Source: Calcarisporiella thermophila CBS 279.70 (Eukaryota; Calcarisporiellomycota). From it: a stretch of DNA of 64,000 nt. Positions 21,936 through 34,659 of the stretch are shown piece by piece. Position numbers and translations under genes: made by a program. The notes beneath the pieces were generated by a model that saw nothing but the letters and a program-made list of their open reading frames with translations, ran no database searches and had not been told where the DNA came from. The first letter of the stretch is position 1, and each line of letters opens with the position of its first letter. The stretch lies in NCBI RefSeq assembly GCF_041956535.1, contig NW_027192205.1, forward strand, positions 532,877-596,876, read 5' to 3'.

Positions 21936-24682
21936 TCAGACTCGTAGGGGAGGAAAGGTCCCTTCTGAATCGCCCATTCGGCCCATATCTCCACTGCCTC
22001 CCGCTCCACCTCCCGCTCCTCCCCCAGCGCCCCCTCCAAACCCAATCACTCCATCTCCACTACACTCTGGCTGGAAATGCAAGAGGGCCGTTCGTACGCG
22101 ATCTCTTACATCTTGATCCGCATCTCCAACCATCCCACGTAGCCTCTCCTCAAATCCCATTTGCTTCAGTCTCCGCACCCGCTCTTGCGAGCCATGCAAA
22201 ATTTTTGGCTTATGTTTGTCTTCAGGCCAGGTAAGATTGATAATACACCACACCGAGGTTACGCGCAACTGCACTTGCTCGTGGATCTACAAAATAACCA
22301 CCGGAAGATATTACAACTCGGTTGAAGGCGGGTTATACTAAGGAAAAATAATACTTACGAGGTATTTGTATAACCATTCCAGTATCCCCTCCCGCATCAC
22401 AGCGTTCTTGTGGCGCTGATCTCCGGTGGCCACTGCGGTGATCACATGGAGCGCCTGTAGTGCAATTCCCTCCCCCTCCCTCTCAGCTCCTTTCTCTGGA
22501 CCACTCTCTCCATTGACCTGCCCCAGCTTTCCCTCTACGATATTAATTAGCAAGTCCTCCCCTCCAAACCCACGTACCACTTCCTCCACATCCTCCTTCC
22601 TCGTGCATACCAAATTCCTCAACATTATCAGCGCATGCTCCTGCACTGCAAGATCCGGGTCGTTGATCAACGCCTCCAAAGAAGGATAGGTAAGAGCCTC
22701 CATCACCCGGCGCTTCACTGGCATTTCGGCCCGATATAACATATTTTGCAGAGCCCATACCGCATTTCTCCGCAGCACCCCATCCACCTCGCTCGGCTTC
22801 CTAGTCGTAATCAGCTCTACCAACTTTTCGATAGCTCCCGCTTCAAGAACCGCTTTTTTCATCGGCGAAAAGTCGAGCACAATATTGCAGAGGGTTGCAA
22901 CCGCTGTTGTTTGCACCTCCACCGAAGGATCGTTCATCAGTTGGAGTAGGGGCGTTGCGATTCCGGCCTCAAGGAGGGAAGTCCGTAGTTGCTTCACAGA
23001 GCGAGAAAGACTTCGTGCGCACTGACACGCAGCCGCACGAACATGTGGCGCTGAAGACTCTAGGGCACTGATGATGTGCGGCAGAACGTTAGCTTGAATA
23101 ACTTGCTTGCGACATTCTTCGCTGAGAGAACTGATTGCCGCTAATGCAAGCAGTGCATTCTATATACAAAATAGGAGAGAGGCGATGCAGCAAGGGAGAA
23201 GGGAAAAAAATCAAGCCAAAAATATATTTACGCTTTTGAGTCGGTTTGTCTGCTCAGCCGACGCATATATACTGGGCTCCTCACTGGAGTTAATAACAAT
23301 ATTCGATACTTTGGTGATGGCCTCCACATCTGTGGCAGCATTTTGAATCTCATTATTATCGCGCGCAAGATCCGCTGTTTGCAAGCATATTTCGGTTATA
23401 TTTTGAGCTTGATGGGGTATGAAAAGGAAAAGAAACGCGTACCCAACACCAGGAGTGTCTTCTCCTTCAAATCACCTTTTTCATCTAGCAAACCGACCAA
23501 GGTGGGCAGTACCACCAACGTTAAATCATTGTTGTATACACTGATAGCTTGGTCGCGCGATAGATTTGTTAAACTAGACATAAAAAATAGGCAAGCTTTA
23601 GGGCGAAATGCTAAGTCTTCGCCGAAAATCATTGGTTTACCAAGTTGCAGCAATCAGCCTCACCATAGGAGACTCATCGTGGACATATTTGAGTATGGTT
23701 GGCACAAGGGGCTCACCCGATGTGCCTTTTCAGGATACAGAAATGGGGGATAAATGAGGTTCCATCGGCTCTCAATAGCTTCACACTGTTAACTTACTCT
23801 TAAAACACGATAAATATGTCCCTAGCTCAGCATTATCTCTACTCAGACCCGCTAACGCCTTGAGAGCAGCCTCTTTCGCCTTGGCAACACCGCTATTCAA
23901 TAGCTGCACCAACCAACCCACTGCCAGATGTGCAACACGAATTTGGTTTTCAGGTGTCTCGCAGCTATGTGCAATCACTAAGGCAATGAACTGTGCTATC
24001 CGGAGGGTGAGAGCAAGGTGCGGAAGAGGATCAGAAGGGACTGCCAAATTTACGGGAGAAGGAGAAAGAAATGGGAGAGAGAGAAAGAAGATTAAATTAT
24101 CTATATGTTGATCCTGTTTTATTAGATAGCATTAGCATCGTGCTTGGTAATCGTTCAAGAAATGGAATATTAAATGTGGAGTAATTTGCAAAGCATATAT
24201 TCACCTCGAAAATCTTACACTCAGGGCACTGTCCCTCCTCCACCAATGCCTTTATAGCTCGGGTGGCTGCTTCGATAACCCGTAGACTATCTAGTGACAT
24301 GGCGTTTTCTAAACTCCGTTTTCTCCCCTCACTGATGCACTTTAGTAGTGCGGTAAGCCCACCGCGCTCCACAAGCTCATCCACAATCTTCCTGCCTCCG
24401 TGTGCAAGGCTTCCGAGAACAATGGCCAGCTGGATTTTAAGCTCTAGTGAGCTTGTGGTTTCCAGGAGGGCCACCAGCCTGCAAAAAAAAAACTCGTGTG
24501 ATTCAATGGATGGAAGAGAGAGTGAGTTTCAATTATTACCGAGGTATTAATCCACGTTGAACAAAAAATGCCTTTTTTGTCCGATCGCCAATAATTTGAT
24601 TCTTGAGCGTTCGCACGACGCCAAGGAGATCATCGTCGGCTGAGGCATTTAGCAGGCGCGAGCACAAATCGCTCTGGGTCAT
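21936..24682 (-). CDS. GID5: Armadillo protein ARMC8/Vid28 (GID/CTLH complex subunit 5)
   Basis: Scaffold subunit of the GID/CTLH ubiquitin ligase, which in yeast degrades gluconeogenic enzymes when glucose returns. Eight exons: 24682-24540, 24478-24205, 24113-23798, 23725-23641, 23573-23443, 23374-23232, 23159-22359, 22286-21936; product 747 aa with consistent phases. Helical armadillo repeats run through the whole protein. Family-specific segments are LKNQIIGDRTKKAFFVQRG near the N-terminus, CQCARSLSRSVKQLRTSL in the middle and ALQALHVITAVATGDQRHKNAV near residue 600, all close to ARMC8. The last 30 residues contain a Gly/Ala run (GGGAGGGAGGGAGG) followed by a short tail. The acceptor of intron 5 is ambiguous: an upstream AG would add 11 in-frame residues but leave only a 35-nt intron, so I used the later AG giving 68 nt. 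Confidence 0.92.
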
Positions 24683-25589
24683 TGTACGTATAGTCTTGTT
24701 GAGTACCGGAGAAGCAGATTACGTATACGGTAGGATACAAAACTGGATGTGATTAAGCAGCAAAGGGATTAGGTACGATCATATCTCTGAGAATTTAATG
24801 TCAAAAAGTTTCAGCTAGGAAAGTTATCTCGAATAAAACGATTACAGAGTTCTCGGGCAGTGCCATTGGACGAGGGAGGTGATTGGATCTCGCAAAATGA
24901 GGAGGACCAGATTACGTCTGAAATTTCTCGTTGTAAGGTTTTGGACGGCTCTGAGAGCTGGCCGTGGAATATCGCGCTGCTTGTTGGATAGCGTCAATGA
25001 CTCGGCCACTCTTACCTGGCGCACTTTGGCAACGCGACGGCCGAGAAACGCTCCTAGCTTGCGACTAGTGTTTCAATCCGAAAATGGCAATCCATGCCGT
25101 CATTTTTAATTCGAATATGAAAGAGCCTTGCTCATCCCGCCCTAAGCATCCAACCCAACTCATCCTATTGCGATGCCGCGGGCCCCGAAAAAGAAGGGCA
25201 CGGAAGCTTCTTTCTGCCCTATTCCTTCTCTGTGGGAAATGAGCGGAGGTTAGGCGAAACGGAGTTCTAATAGGGAGATTGCCTTGCTAGACTATTTCGC
25301 CAGCACATCGTAAAGAGGAGGGGAGGCGAGCTAGTATTACGATCCTATGTTTATTGATAAAGTCCTTGAATTAATAAAGAAAATCTATTATGAGCGAAAA
25401 TTTACAATTCAATTTCCAAGATAAATTTATGTACTCTGCAAAGAAAATGACTTTAAAAAAAATAAATAGCAACAAAATAAGTTAAAGGGGGAAAAAAATG
25501 CAAAATAAAAAAACACAATAAAAAAATAGAAAGGGTAAACAAATATGTAAATGGGAATCTAAGCAATTAACAACAGGCATCGCCAACAA
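24683..25589. other. Intergenic
   Basis: Spacer of 0.9 kb between the ARMC8 start and the alpha-arrestin stop (both minus). The part nearest ARMC8 is its promoter; the part nearest 25590 is A-rich 3' flank. Short open frames near 24842-25109 are not supported as genes. Confidence 0.5.
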
Positions 25590-26931
25590 CTATGCTTCGT
25601 AGGGAGGCAGCGAGGCCGAAATAGGAAGCGCTATGGGGAGCTCACGTGCCGCGCTCCGGTAAGAAGGAATTCGCATTAACTCCTGTACATCGTACGGGAA
25701 GGGTTCCTCGCCGGTCTCCTCGGCATGCTCGGCAAAGGGTCTATTGGGGTGTTGACCGACTCTGTTCACGGGGCGCGGTTGGTGTTGCTCTGGCTGCTGA
25801 GTCGGCGCTTGTCCTTGCTCGCTCACTATAGCGTTTGCAAGACAATCGGCAAGCGCAGGGTCGTAAGGAAGGGTGTAGAAGCTTTCGTCGTAAGGGGGGA
25901 GGGAATGGATTTCGTCGCCCTTTCCACTCGATGTGATGATGATGGGCAGGGCCGCACGAAGTTCGGAGATGTGTCCGTCCGGATTAATCAGAGAGACGGT
26001 GAACTTCAGCTTGTGTTTGATCCGGATCAAGTCGTTTTGTGTGTCAATACACACTTGCGCAGGAGCGTGGGGGATGTCCACCACCTCGGTCTTCTCCCAC
26101 ACGGCATCGTCTGTGTCGCATGGAAAGGCGTCGTCCCGCACGTATTTTACAATGCGCCCATCCGTACGGTGGTGTCGGCCGTGCGCAGTAAGCGTGATGT
26201 ACTCCTTGATGGTACATGTGATATGCTTCACGCGCAAGCCCGGACTCAGCGGCTCCAGTCGAAAGACGACGGGGATGCGCTCACCCTCCCCATAGGCCTT
26301 GGCTGGGATCATGACCTCGTATACCAGCTTGTTCGCCCACTCGTTTGCTATGGTCATCGACTGAACGTATTCAAGAGCTGAAGGGAGCAGGATTCGAGTG
26401 ATGCGCACGGGCTGCTTGGCGGTGATGTTCAGTGCAAAGGTGGGCCGCTCGACCACCGCCTTGAGATGATACTGGACCGACGCCCCTTCGGCCCCTTCGA
26501 CGGTCTCCGGGAGAGAGCCGGGAAGAGGGAGTTCGAAGTCCCAGTGATAGTTATCGGGCATCAAATGGTGTTGTGTCTTCGCTGGGGGAAGGAAATCCCA
26601 CCAGTGATCTATGACGATGCGAGTCTCTTTGTGGAAGCGCTGGTGTCTCTCCACACCTAATTAGGGATGATGCCAAGAATTGAGTCAAGGTGAGCAATCA
26701 AGCAATCCGTCAGTTCATTGCCAAGCACTTACCATCACTCCATGAGACCTTCATTTTCCCCACAAACCGCATGCCGACACTTTTCACCTTGGTGGGCTCG
26801 GTAAGGCTGAGGACAAGCGTCCCCCGCAGGACGCACCCGGCCGCTTCCGCCGCATTGCCCCGGAAAACAAGGTGGGAATTCTCAACGCGGATTTGGAAAA
26901 GCGTCGCGGGAGTGAGACGTGGATGGACCAT
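25590..26931 (-). CDS. Alpha-arrestin (ART/arrestin-related adaptor)
   Basis: Two exons, 26931-26733 and 26656-25590; product 421 aa. Arrestin_N covers about residues 10-160 (IRVENSHLVFRGNAAEAAG, then CVLRGTLVLSLTEPTKVKSVGMRFVG) and Arrestin_C about 175-320 (IPVVFRLEPLSPGLRVKHI). In fungi these adaptors recruit HECT ligases of the Rsp5 type to plasma-membrane transporters so these can be ubiquitinated and endocytosed. Consistent with this, the tail holds two PPxY-like elements, SLPPYDE and the C-terminal SLPPYEA. The C-terminal quarter is Pro/Gln/Glu-rich and probably disordered. No hydrophobic segments occur, so the protein is soluble and peripheral. Which transporter it serves cannot be read from sequence. 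Confidence 0.93.
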
Positions 26932-27355
26932 TTGGGGGGAGGAGAGAGGTTAGTTAGCACACGCACGAGAATGAGCTGAGGTTCTGTTAATGAATCGGAG
27001 GCTCGAATGATAATGATTTGATTGTGTTTTGCAGACCGTTGGTTTTGTTGTCAAAGAGGGAAATTCTAAATAATATATAGAAATGTAAAAATACATGGAT
27101 TCATGGTGAGAAAAATCCAGCCTATCGCCAATAGGAAAAGATCGGGGGCATCGGCCGTCAAAATAATACAATTGGCATGGATTTAACCATTGGTGCGCAA
27201 TTTTAAGAAAAAATAGAGCAAGATAAAACAAAGCAAAAAAAAGGTATTATTACACAAAACATTGAGCAACTCCAAAATGATTAAAACCATCTCATTTTGT
27301 CACTCCACTCCCCGCTCCCCCCGAGACCCCTTCGCCTGGCTCGCGCCGAAACCTA
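26932..27355. other. Intergenic
   Basis: 424-base spacer holding the arrestin promoter and the 3' flank of SMC6 (both minus). AT-rich; no other element seen. Confidence 0.5.
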
Positions 27356-30300
27356 TTATACCTGGATGCGGCTTTGTCTGCCTCGCTCAGGGTCTCGAAG
27401 TCGGTGAACTCGCACGTCTGGCCCCGGCAACATGTTGCTTGCGTCTTGGGGGGTGATCAGGACGTACTGCACGGCATCCGATGCCCGTGCTGTCTCGATC
27501 AGCAGCTGCATGCCCAAACGCCGATTGACAGCATCCATAAATACGTCGAATTCGTCCAGACTATTGACAGGATGAAAATTGAGAAACAAGGAATTCTTCC
27601 AGGAATCTTGTGCCGCAGCACTCCCCCCACTTACCATCGAATGGGACAGCCCATGGCCTCCCAGAGGGCCATCAACAAACACACCGTGGAAAACGATTTT
27701 TCACCACCAGAAAGCGAGCGGGCATCCTTATCTGACTTGATATTCTCTCGTTGATCATCCGTTTTGATCTGTTCATTAATTCAGGAAATCGATTGAAGAC
27801 GACGGAAAAACTATTAAGGAATTTCTGCTTTTACCCTCAAGTCCAATCGCCGCTTGTCATGGTCAAACTTTAATCGGCCAGTGTACCCGCGATGCGAGAG
27901 CATGTACATGAAATTGGCCTTTGCACGCAGCGAAATGTACTTTCGAAAATCATCCCAGCGATCAAGTCGGATCTTGAGCGCCGCCGTAAGCTCAAGGGTA
28001 AAACGCTCCATACTTCGAATCTCCTCGGCCGCATCATTCACTACTTGGCGTTTCTCCTTGGCCTCCCGGATCACATCCTCAAGGCTACGTCCGATCCTAA
28101 TTTTTTTTTTAAAAAAACAAAATATGGTAAAGTAAAAAAATATTAAGTTATCTTACAATTATCTTCTAAGCAAAGCTTAGGATGGCGATGGAAGGAATTT
28201 AACAGAAAGTAGGCCTACCTTTTTTCTGCCTGCTTGATGCTCTCTTGAATACTCTTGATCTTTCGGTCGAGCTCGGCAGCCGTCCCTGAGGGCTCGACTC
28301 GCTCCGGGCAATATTTGATGGCGCCCTCGGTAAACTCCTTAAAGAAATAATCATTAAAAATAGAGATGTTACACAAAGAGGGAAAACAAGTGGTAGTGAA
28401 AGTATTGATACACGTACCCGAACAATCACACGTTTCTCTTGTACCTGAGCCTCCAGCTCCTCCAGCCGGGTGCGCTCCTCGAAAGCCTTCTGCTTGTAAT
28501 GCTCCAAGCTATTAATGGCTTTCACACGCTCCATTACCTTGGCCTCAAGCATTGTCTGAAGGGGAGATTGAAATTATTAAAAAATTAGAGGTATACTCGG
28601 CAGTTATTGATTCGGGACGGGATGGATAAAATACCCTTATTTCCTCGATTCCATTCTGACGCTCCTGAAGCTCCCTGTTGACGGCCTCAATTTGCACATG
28701 AATCACCTCCTTCTCCTCCTCGATGCGCTTCTTCGCCACAATCAGTTCTTTGAATTGCTTCTTTACCATGTCTATCTGACGCTCGGTTTCCTGTGCAGTT
28801 TTAATTGGGATGAGCTCGAGCACTAGTGTATTGCACACAAAAACTTTGATACATACCTGGTGAGCCTCTTGCAGTGCTGCAATGTTCGCGGGCTCATCCT
28901 CCTGCAACTCCTCTTGTAACTGTTGGACTTTTCGTCGGAGGCGATTGCTTTCCGCAGTCATTTGATTGACTCTCGTCTAAACCAATATTCAAACAGTTTA
29001 AATGTTCAAATGACTATACAAACGATCGAAAATGTAACCCGGACTTACATTAGCCATCTGTGCACGTCTCCTTAGTCCAGTATGCTCATCATTTAATTCT
29101 TTGGCTTGCCGGCGAAGCTCACGCAATTTTTCCTCCAAATTCCTCGCTGTTTCTTCATTGGCACTAACAGAATGCAGTATGATAAGTAAAATTGGTCTAT
29201 ACAGAGGCCTTAGTCCACAGATTGATTTAATGTGGTTACCGAATTTGTCCGTCCAAATCCCGCGCGAATCGAGGAGGCCCGCGGTATTTGTTCAGGGCTT
29301 GCGTCGAAAGACCAGTGCGAGCACCCACTTTGAACCCGTCGATGGTATAGCATGCGGACACATTGCGTGGTGCTCCGCGTCCATTGTTATACATAATTCG
29401 GTCTGCTTCGAATCGATCTTCCACCAGAATCACCTGCTCGACATTGTCACTGACAATGAGTTGGCGCTTAACAAATTCGTCTTCGAACTAGATTGCAAGA
29501 TAGGGGTGAGTTCACAATGGAAAAGAAATAATTTCGGGACAAATGAAGCAGAGATCGCGTACGTGCAAAACTCTCAGAACAGTCATATATTCTTTGTCTG
29601 GTTCGCCTTCAGAGTAATCAAAAATATCCTTGCGACTGATAAAAATAGGTGACTGACTAATAATTTAAAATAATATGAGTTGGATCGTCTAGAGCGATGT
29701 TGCATTCTTTCGTCTAAATTACCATCGGTATCTTCTCAAAATCCTCGTTAACAGATTTCTGTCCTCGTAGTTCGTTACCGCAAAAGCATTCAACATCCGT
29801 CCCAATATTATTTCCAAGGTATCTGCCCACTTCTCGTCTCGCAACTGGATGAACATACCGAAGGGGCCAATTGGTTTTTCACGCCATCTTTTTTCATTGT
29901 TGATGGCCTGTAGTACTTCGGGCATGGATTGGCCGAAAGCCTTAGTGCGATGGATCTTTTGCTCCTGCAGCTGGCTGATGCGTTCCCGGGATTCGCCCAA
30001 CTCGCGTTGTGTCTGGTTGATCTCCGTGTCAACTTCTTGCTTGCGTTTGAGCAGTTGTGCAGTTTCCTCTTCCAATTTTGCCTCTTGGCTTTTTTCTGAT
30101 TGGATATCTTCCTTCAACCGATCTATTTGAGAATCCAGCTGGGATATTTCTGCAAGCTTTTCTCCGCGTCGTTCGCGATTGCTGGCCTCGAGCTTTCGCA
30201 TTTCTTCCTCAATCTTAGTTGCATAATTGCTGGCCTGACGACGCAGAGAAGTGATTTGAGTGTTCATCTCGTTCTCCTCCATCTCCATTATAAAAACGAA

Positions 30301-32087
30301 TAAATCATTCAAATTTTACCATAGGAAATTGAACTTGAACAAAAAATATATACTTACCGTATACTCTGAGAGCTGAGTGATTTTTTGACGGTCCAACTCT
30401 TTAAGCTGTTTTTTCTTCTGGTTAAGCGGCGCAAGTAGATCGTGTCTCCGCCGGCCTTCCTCCTCTAACTCCACCATCGCAGTTTCCACTTCTTGAGCAA
30501 CAGCCTAATCATTGTAAAAGTAGAGATTAAAATACAAGCACTCTGAGTCTTTGCGTAGCACTAGAGACCTCCTGCTTCTCTCTCTGAAGTTCTGCGTGTC
30601 GAAATTTCTTTTGGGCCTCTAAACATTGCTTTTCTGTTGCTTCCAATGCCTACAGAATACAAATATGTTGAGTAAATTTCATCTCAAATCGCCTTGTTTT
30701 TTCAATACTGCTTTTCAAATTACATTCTCTTTCTCTTCTACTTGGGCCCAGCACATTTCATTCTTTAGAGTTTGCACCTGTAGCTCCAGATCTCTTGCCT
30801 TCGCCATTTGCTTGTATCGCTCTTCGGCCTCTTTAGCAGCATTGAGCATCTCCGGAAAAACCTGCAATATTTTAAAGCTTTCGAATAAAATCCTGATATA
30901 AAAGAGATAAATAATATGTTAGTTTTACCTCTTTTTTGCGTTTAATTCCCGCTTTAGTAATATCAATTGTTTGGCGTATAATTTCGTAATCCTCTGCAAG
31001 CTGTGCCAACTGAGTTCCTTTCAAAAAAAACTAATGCGAAAAAAAAAATGATTCAGAAGCCGGCCATAATCCTCGCTTTTATAATCAATCATCGTACCTT
31101 GTATTTGTCCTCTGGAGAGGACTGATGTAAGAATTGCTTTGCCGTGTCTTGACTGAGCACATTCAATGGGTTGTCGACTTGAATCGCAAAATGGTCACAA
31201 ATGGATACCAGTTCTTCGCGCTTCGTAGAGATTATAGTGTCATCGGCAGATTTGATTTTGTAACTGTTGGCACCATCACGAGATATACGGCGCTCTATAA
31301 CAATTTTATCACCATATTGCTGTGGGCGGTAAGCATCTTGACCACCATTTCTTAAAGTGAGAATTATGCGAGCAGAGCTGAGAATCATTTATAGAATTAG
31401 TTAGCCCTTTTATCACTATATGCGTTCATATTTCGAAACTTACTTAGCAGCATCATTAATCAGTGATTTCAAATTGGACGCACGATTCGTGACTGAAGCC
31501 TTCCCTCCAAGACAAACAGTTATTGCTGTTAAAATTGCACTTTTCCCACCTGTATGTAGGCAAGTATGCTCAATATTATATGGTTGCTATATAGTCTAAT
31601 TTGATCTCGTATACATACTTCCATTGTGACCAATAATAAAATTAATTTTGGGCCCAAGAGAGACTTTCAAGAATGCGTGACACATGAAATTATGAAGTTC
31701 TATAGAGTCGATCACACCCATCTCTGCCGTTTGCTGAGGGATCATATGTATTAAATATATTTGCAAAATTTCAAGCAATAAGGATCTACTCACTCCAATT
31801 TTCTTCTTGAGCATCTCGAGCCGCTGCACTTCATTTTGTAAAAAGTTACTATCCACAGGGATCTCATCTTCAATAATTTCCTCTTCGCGGTTATTCTTTG
31901 TGTCTATTTCTTGACGAACACGTTTAGGAGGCTAAAAGGGGAGAAAAATAAAAAAAAAATCAATCTATTGCGCAACATTTGCCCCACAATGCTTTCGATC
32001 TATTACTTGATCTTCATTTTCAAGTCCATAATGGTCGTCCTCTGATTCGCTTTCATTTCTAAGCTCTCGACGCCTTTTAGGAGTCAT
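27356..32087 (-). CDS. SMC6: SMC6, structural maintenance of chromosomes
   Basis: Partner of SMC5 in the ATP-driven complex for DNA repair and recombination-intermediate resolution. Twenty exons: 32087-32007, 31931-31794, 31733-31619, 31549-31444, 31377-31098, 31030-30929, 30861-30724, 30649-30569, 30504-30358, 30282-29723, 29656-29563, 29487-29240, 29163-29049, 28976-28857, 28790-28635, 28555-28418, 28337-28219, 28096-27835, 27768-27635, 27560-27356; 1112 aa, the normal length. The SMC6-type start ELHNFMCH precedes Walker A GHNGSGKS (about 107-114, split by an intron). Coiled coils flank a hinge near 530-690 (PIGPFGMFIQL). The ABC signature LSGGEKSFSTV is near 1015, and Walker B CLDEFDVFMD near 1045 is also split by an intron. 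The end, DPERG, is typical. Exon 10 has tandem possible acceptors (ggag/gag), and the donor of exon 8 is the unusual GTCTCT. Confidence 0.95.
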
Positions 32088-32815
32088 GCTAAAAATTCAG
32101 TAAGAGTTAAAGATACAAAACCAGACGCGATAATATGAGACTTAATTTGGGAAATTTTCAAAATGAAAGTCTCTAATGGGATATTGAGCGTGACTTCGAA
32201 AACACCGTTGATATTTTCGAAGCTTGTTAACTAAATACGAACCATATGCGCTACCCAAAGCATAAGCAGCTCTACGTTAATCCATGGTTAGACTTGTTAG
32301 ATTAATGCTTTTCTGGCAAAATACATCCTTTCTAATAGAACCTAAATTTTACCAGGCACTTAGAATTTGTTGAAGTGATGGTTATCACACGAAAAACGAG
32401 GGCGCCTATATGCTGAGGTGTCACTTTGAACTACAGATATGAAATGATGCTCTCGCACAGTAAAGCTGCTTAAATTAAAAAAAAATTGGAAGCGTCCCAG
32501 AAGGATTGAGCATATAAGGAGGCGGGAAAATAAAATATTTTTACTATCCGCTGGTGATCTTAGTACCCTCGAATTCAATCGATTCCATAGATGTAATCCA
32601 GTTTGGGTAGCGTTATTTCGTTTTCTCTAGACTCTGTTGTAGACCGATTTTTTTTCCTGCTTTTAAACAGGCCTCAATCTGGTACACAATCAGGTCCCTG
32701 CTAATTTTGGTTGCGTCACTTGGGATCAGCCTCCACATTTTATTCAAAGTGGCGGCAAATTCAGCTGCTCTCACTTTCAAACTATTTTACCTCTTGCTCA
32801 CCAACTGTCAAAAGG
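32088..32815. other. Divergent promoter region of SMC6 and casein kinase I
   Basis: 728 bases between two divergently transcribed genes. AT-rich; contains both promoters. A 72-codon minus open frame (32360-32578) has no features. Confidence 0.45.
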
Positions 32816-34418
32816 ATGTCAAGTATTGGTTTTATAGTGGGGAATAAATATCGCCTCGTACAAAACAGAAAACTTGGATCCGGTTCATTTGGTGATATTT
32901 ACCTTGGTAATTGGAGAGATGAGCTGAATTTCTATTGTGCGTGTCCCTCCTTTTTTGGCGTAATTAATTATCTCTCACATAGGTCTCAATGTGTTCAACG
33001 GCGAAGAATTGGCTATAAAGATCGAAAGTCTTCGTAGTAGACATCCACAGCTCGAGTACGAGTCACGAGTTTATAAATGCCTTGCTGGGGCACCTGGCTT
33101 TCCACGCATTTTCTGGTCTGGAATAGAAGGAAGTTACTACTGCCTTGCCATAGAATTGCTTGGTCCTTCTCTTGAGGCCCTCTTCAACTTTTGTGGGCGC
33201 AGATTTACTCTTAAGACGGTTCTAATGCTTGCAGATCAACTGGTAACACATATTTTCAAAGTAGATGAATTGTCAGGAATTAACCTCGCTATTAGATCAC
33301 GAGAGTAGAATACATGCATTCGAAATTCTTTTTGCACCGCGACATCAAGCCAGATAATTTTCTCATGGGAACTGGAAAACATAGTAACCAAGTGCACATT
33401 ATTGACTTTGGACTCTCAAAACGTTATCGTGATCCGAAAACAGGGCTTCACATTCCATATCGTGAAAACAAAAGTTTGACAGGAACCGCTCGATACGCAA
33501 GTATCAATACACATCTTGGGGCAGGTAACGTATCCATAGGCTATCGCTTTAATTTATTGGCGACCAACCTTTCCTATTAGAACAATCTCGGCGCGATGAT
33601 TTGGAATCGCTGGGCTATGTTCTGATATACTTTTTGCGCCAACTCCCGTGGCAAGGATTAAAGGCGAATACAAAAAAACAAAAGTACGAGCGAATCATGG
33701 AAATAAAGATGATTACGCCTGAAAAATTGTGTATGGGATTACCCAAGGAATTTTGTTGCTATCTCAATTACATCCGATCGCTCCGCTTTGATGACAAGCC
33801 TGACTATAATTACATACGAAAGTTGTTCCAAGACTTGTATATTCGCGAAGGGTATCCACACGATAACATATTCGATTGGACTGTTGTGAGAATGGTAATT
33901 ATTTCTATTGAGTGCAACTTAGCATAATTGAGTGATCATTCTTAATGAATATTCCAGGAAAAGGATAGGTTAATCCCGAGACCTATTGGAATATCATCAC
34001 CCTGTCCCGATAGCATGTTGGTGAATGGTCAGCACACTGAAGGTAGCATCAGCCAAAGAGCTGTTGCTTCCCACTCTCATGGCATGTCAACCAAAAATCC
34101 ACTACCACCCACCATCTTAACTCCATACCAGTCAACTGAAAATCTGCTCCCCCAATCCCCCCAGCCACGACAATATGCTCCTCAGCCTCTTCCTATCAAT
34201 ATCGTAGGTAATATCAAGCCTGCACCGAAGCTTCAGCCCAGTCCGGTGGAGGTTGCCGCAATGGATGGGGACACTAGGTATGTCGCTTCGGATCAAATGT
34301 ACGCATAACTTTACCAGTCTTGCTTTCTCCTGGCCCGTATTGACTTAACATTTCTCTAAGTTTTCTTAGCTATGCAGAGCCTCAGAATGCAATGAAATCA
34401 CATCTTTTTCGCCGCTAG
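32816..34418 (+). CDS. Casein kinase I (Hhp-type Ser/Thr kinase)
   Basis: Exons 32816-32906, 32983-33242, 33296-33524, 33581-33894, 33958-34277 and probably 34370-34418; 420 aa. The kinase domain spans about residues 10-290: Gly loop [12 protein letters not shown], catalytic Lys in [24 protein letters not shown], and the CK1-specific [14 protein letters not shown] in place of APE. The tail (about 300-420) is Pro/Gln/Ser-rich. It has no terminal Cys pair, so the enzyme is not the palmitoylated membrane form and fits the soluble delta/epsilon (Hhp1/2) type, involved in DNA damage, division and traffic. The 3' end is uncertain: a GTATGT donor at 34278 and TTTTCTTAG acceptor fit a final intron, but the frame also reads through to a stop at 34306-34308 (414 aa). 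Confidence 0.93.
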
Positions 34419-34659
34419 ACGTTAAACTTGTATTTTATTCACGAACATTAAGGAGTCTTGTAAATAGGATTTGGGGAATGTAACTTCATGCTGGTTCTGT
34501 ATTGTATGTTTAGTTGTTCTGTTGCTGAAGCAAAAAATGTATTTATATTTGTGAAATATAATGATGAATCACTCCAATCATGTCTCCAAGCTAGAAGGGA
34601 TTTGAAATAATCTAAATTCGTTATTTATTCTATTTTTTAACCCTTCATATGAAGGGCCA

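Noticed and set aside
24114-24204. Later acceptor (ttggcag) for ARMC8 intron 2
   Set aside because: That site gives an in-frame stop; the earlier aaaacag is in phase and gives a continuous armadillo segment.
27833-27836. Apparent phase break between SMC6 exons 18 and 19
   Set aside because: A closer reading shows AGG|GTAAAA with three G, so the junction is phase 0 and the frame continues normally.
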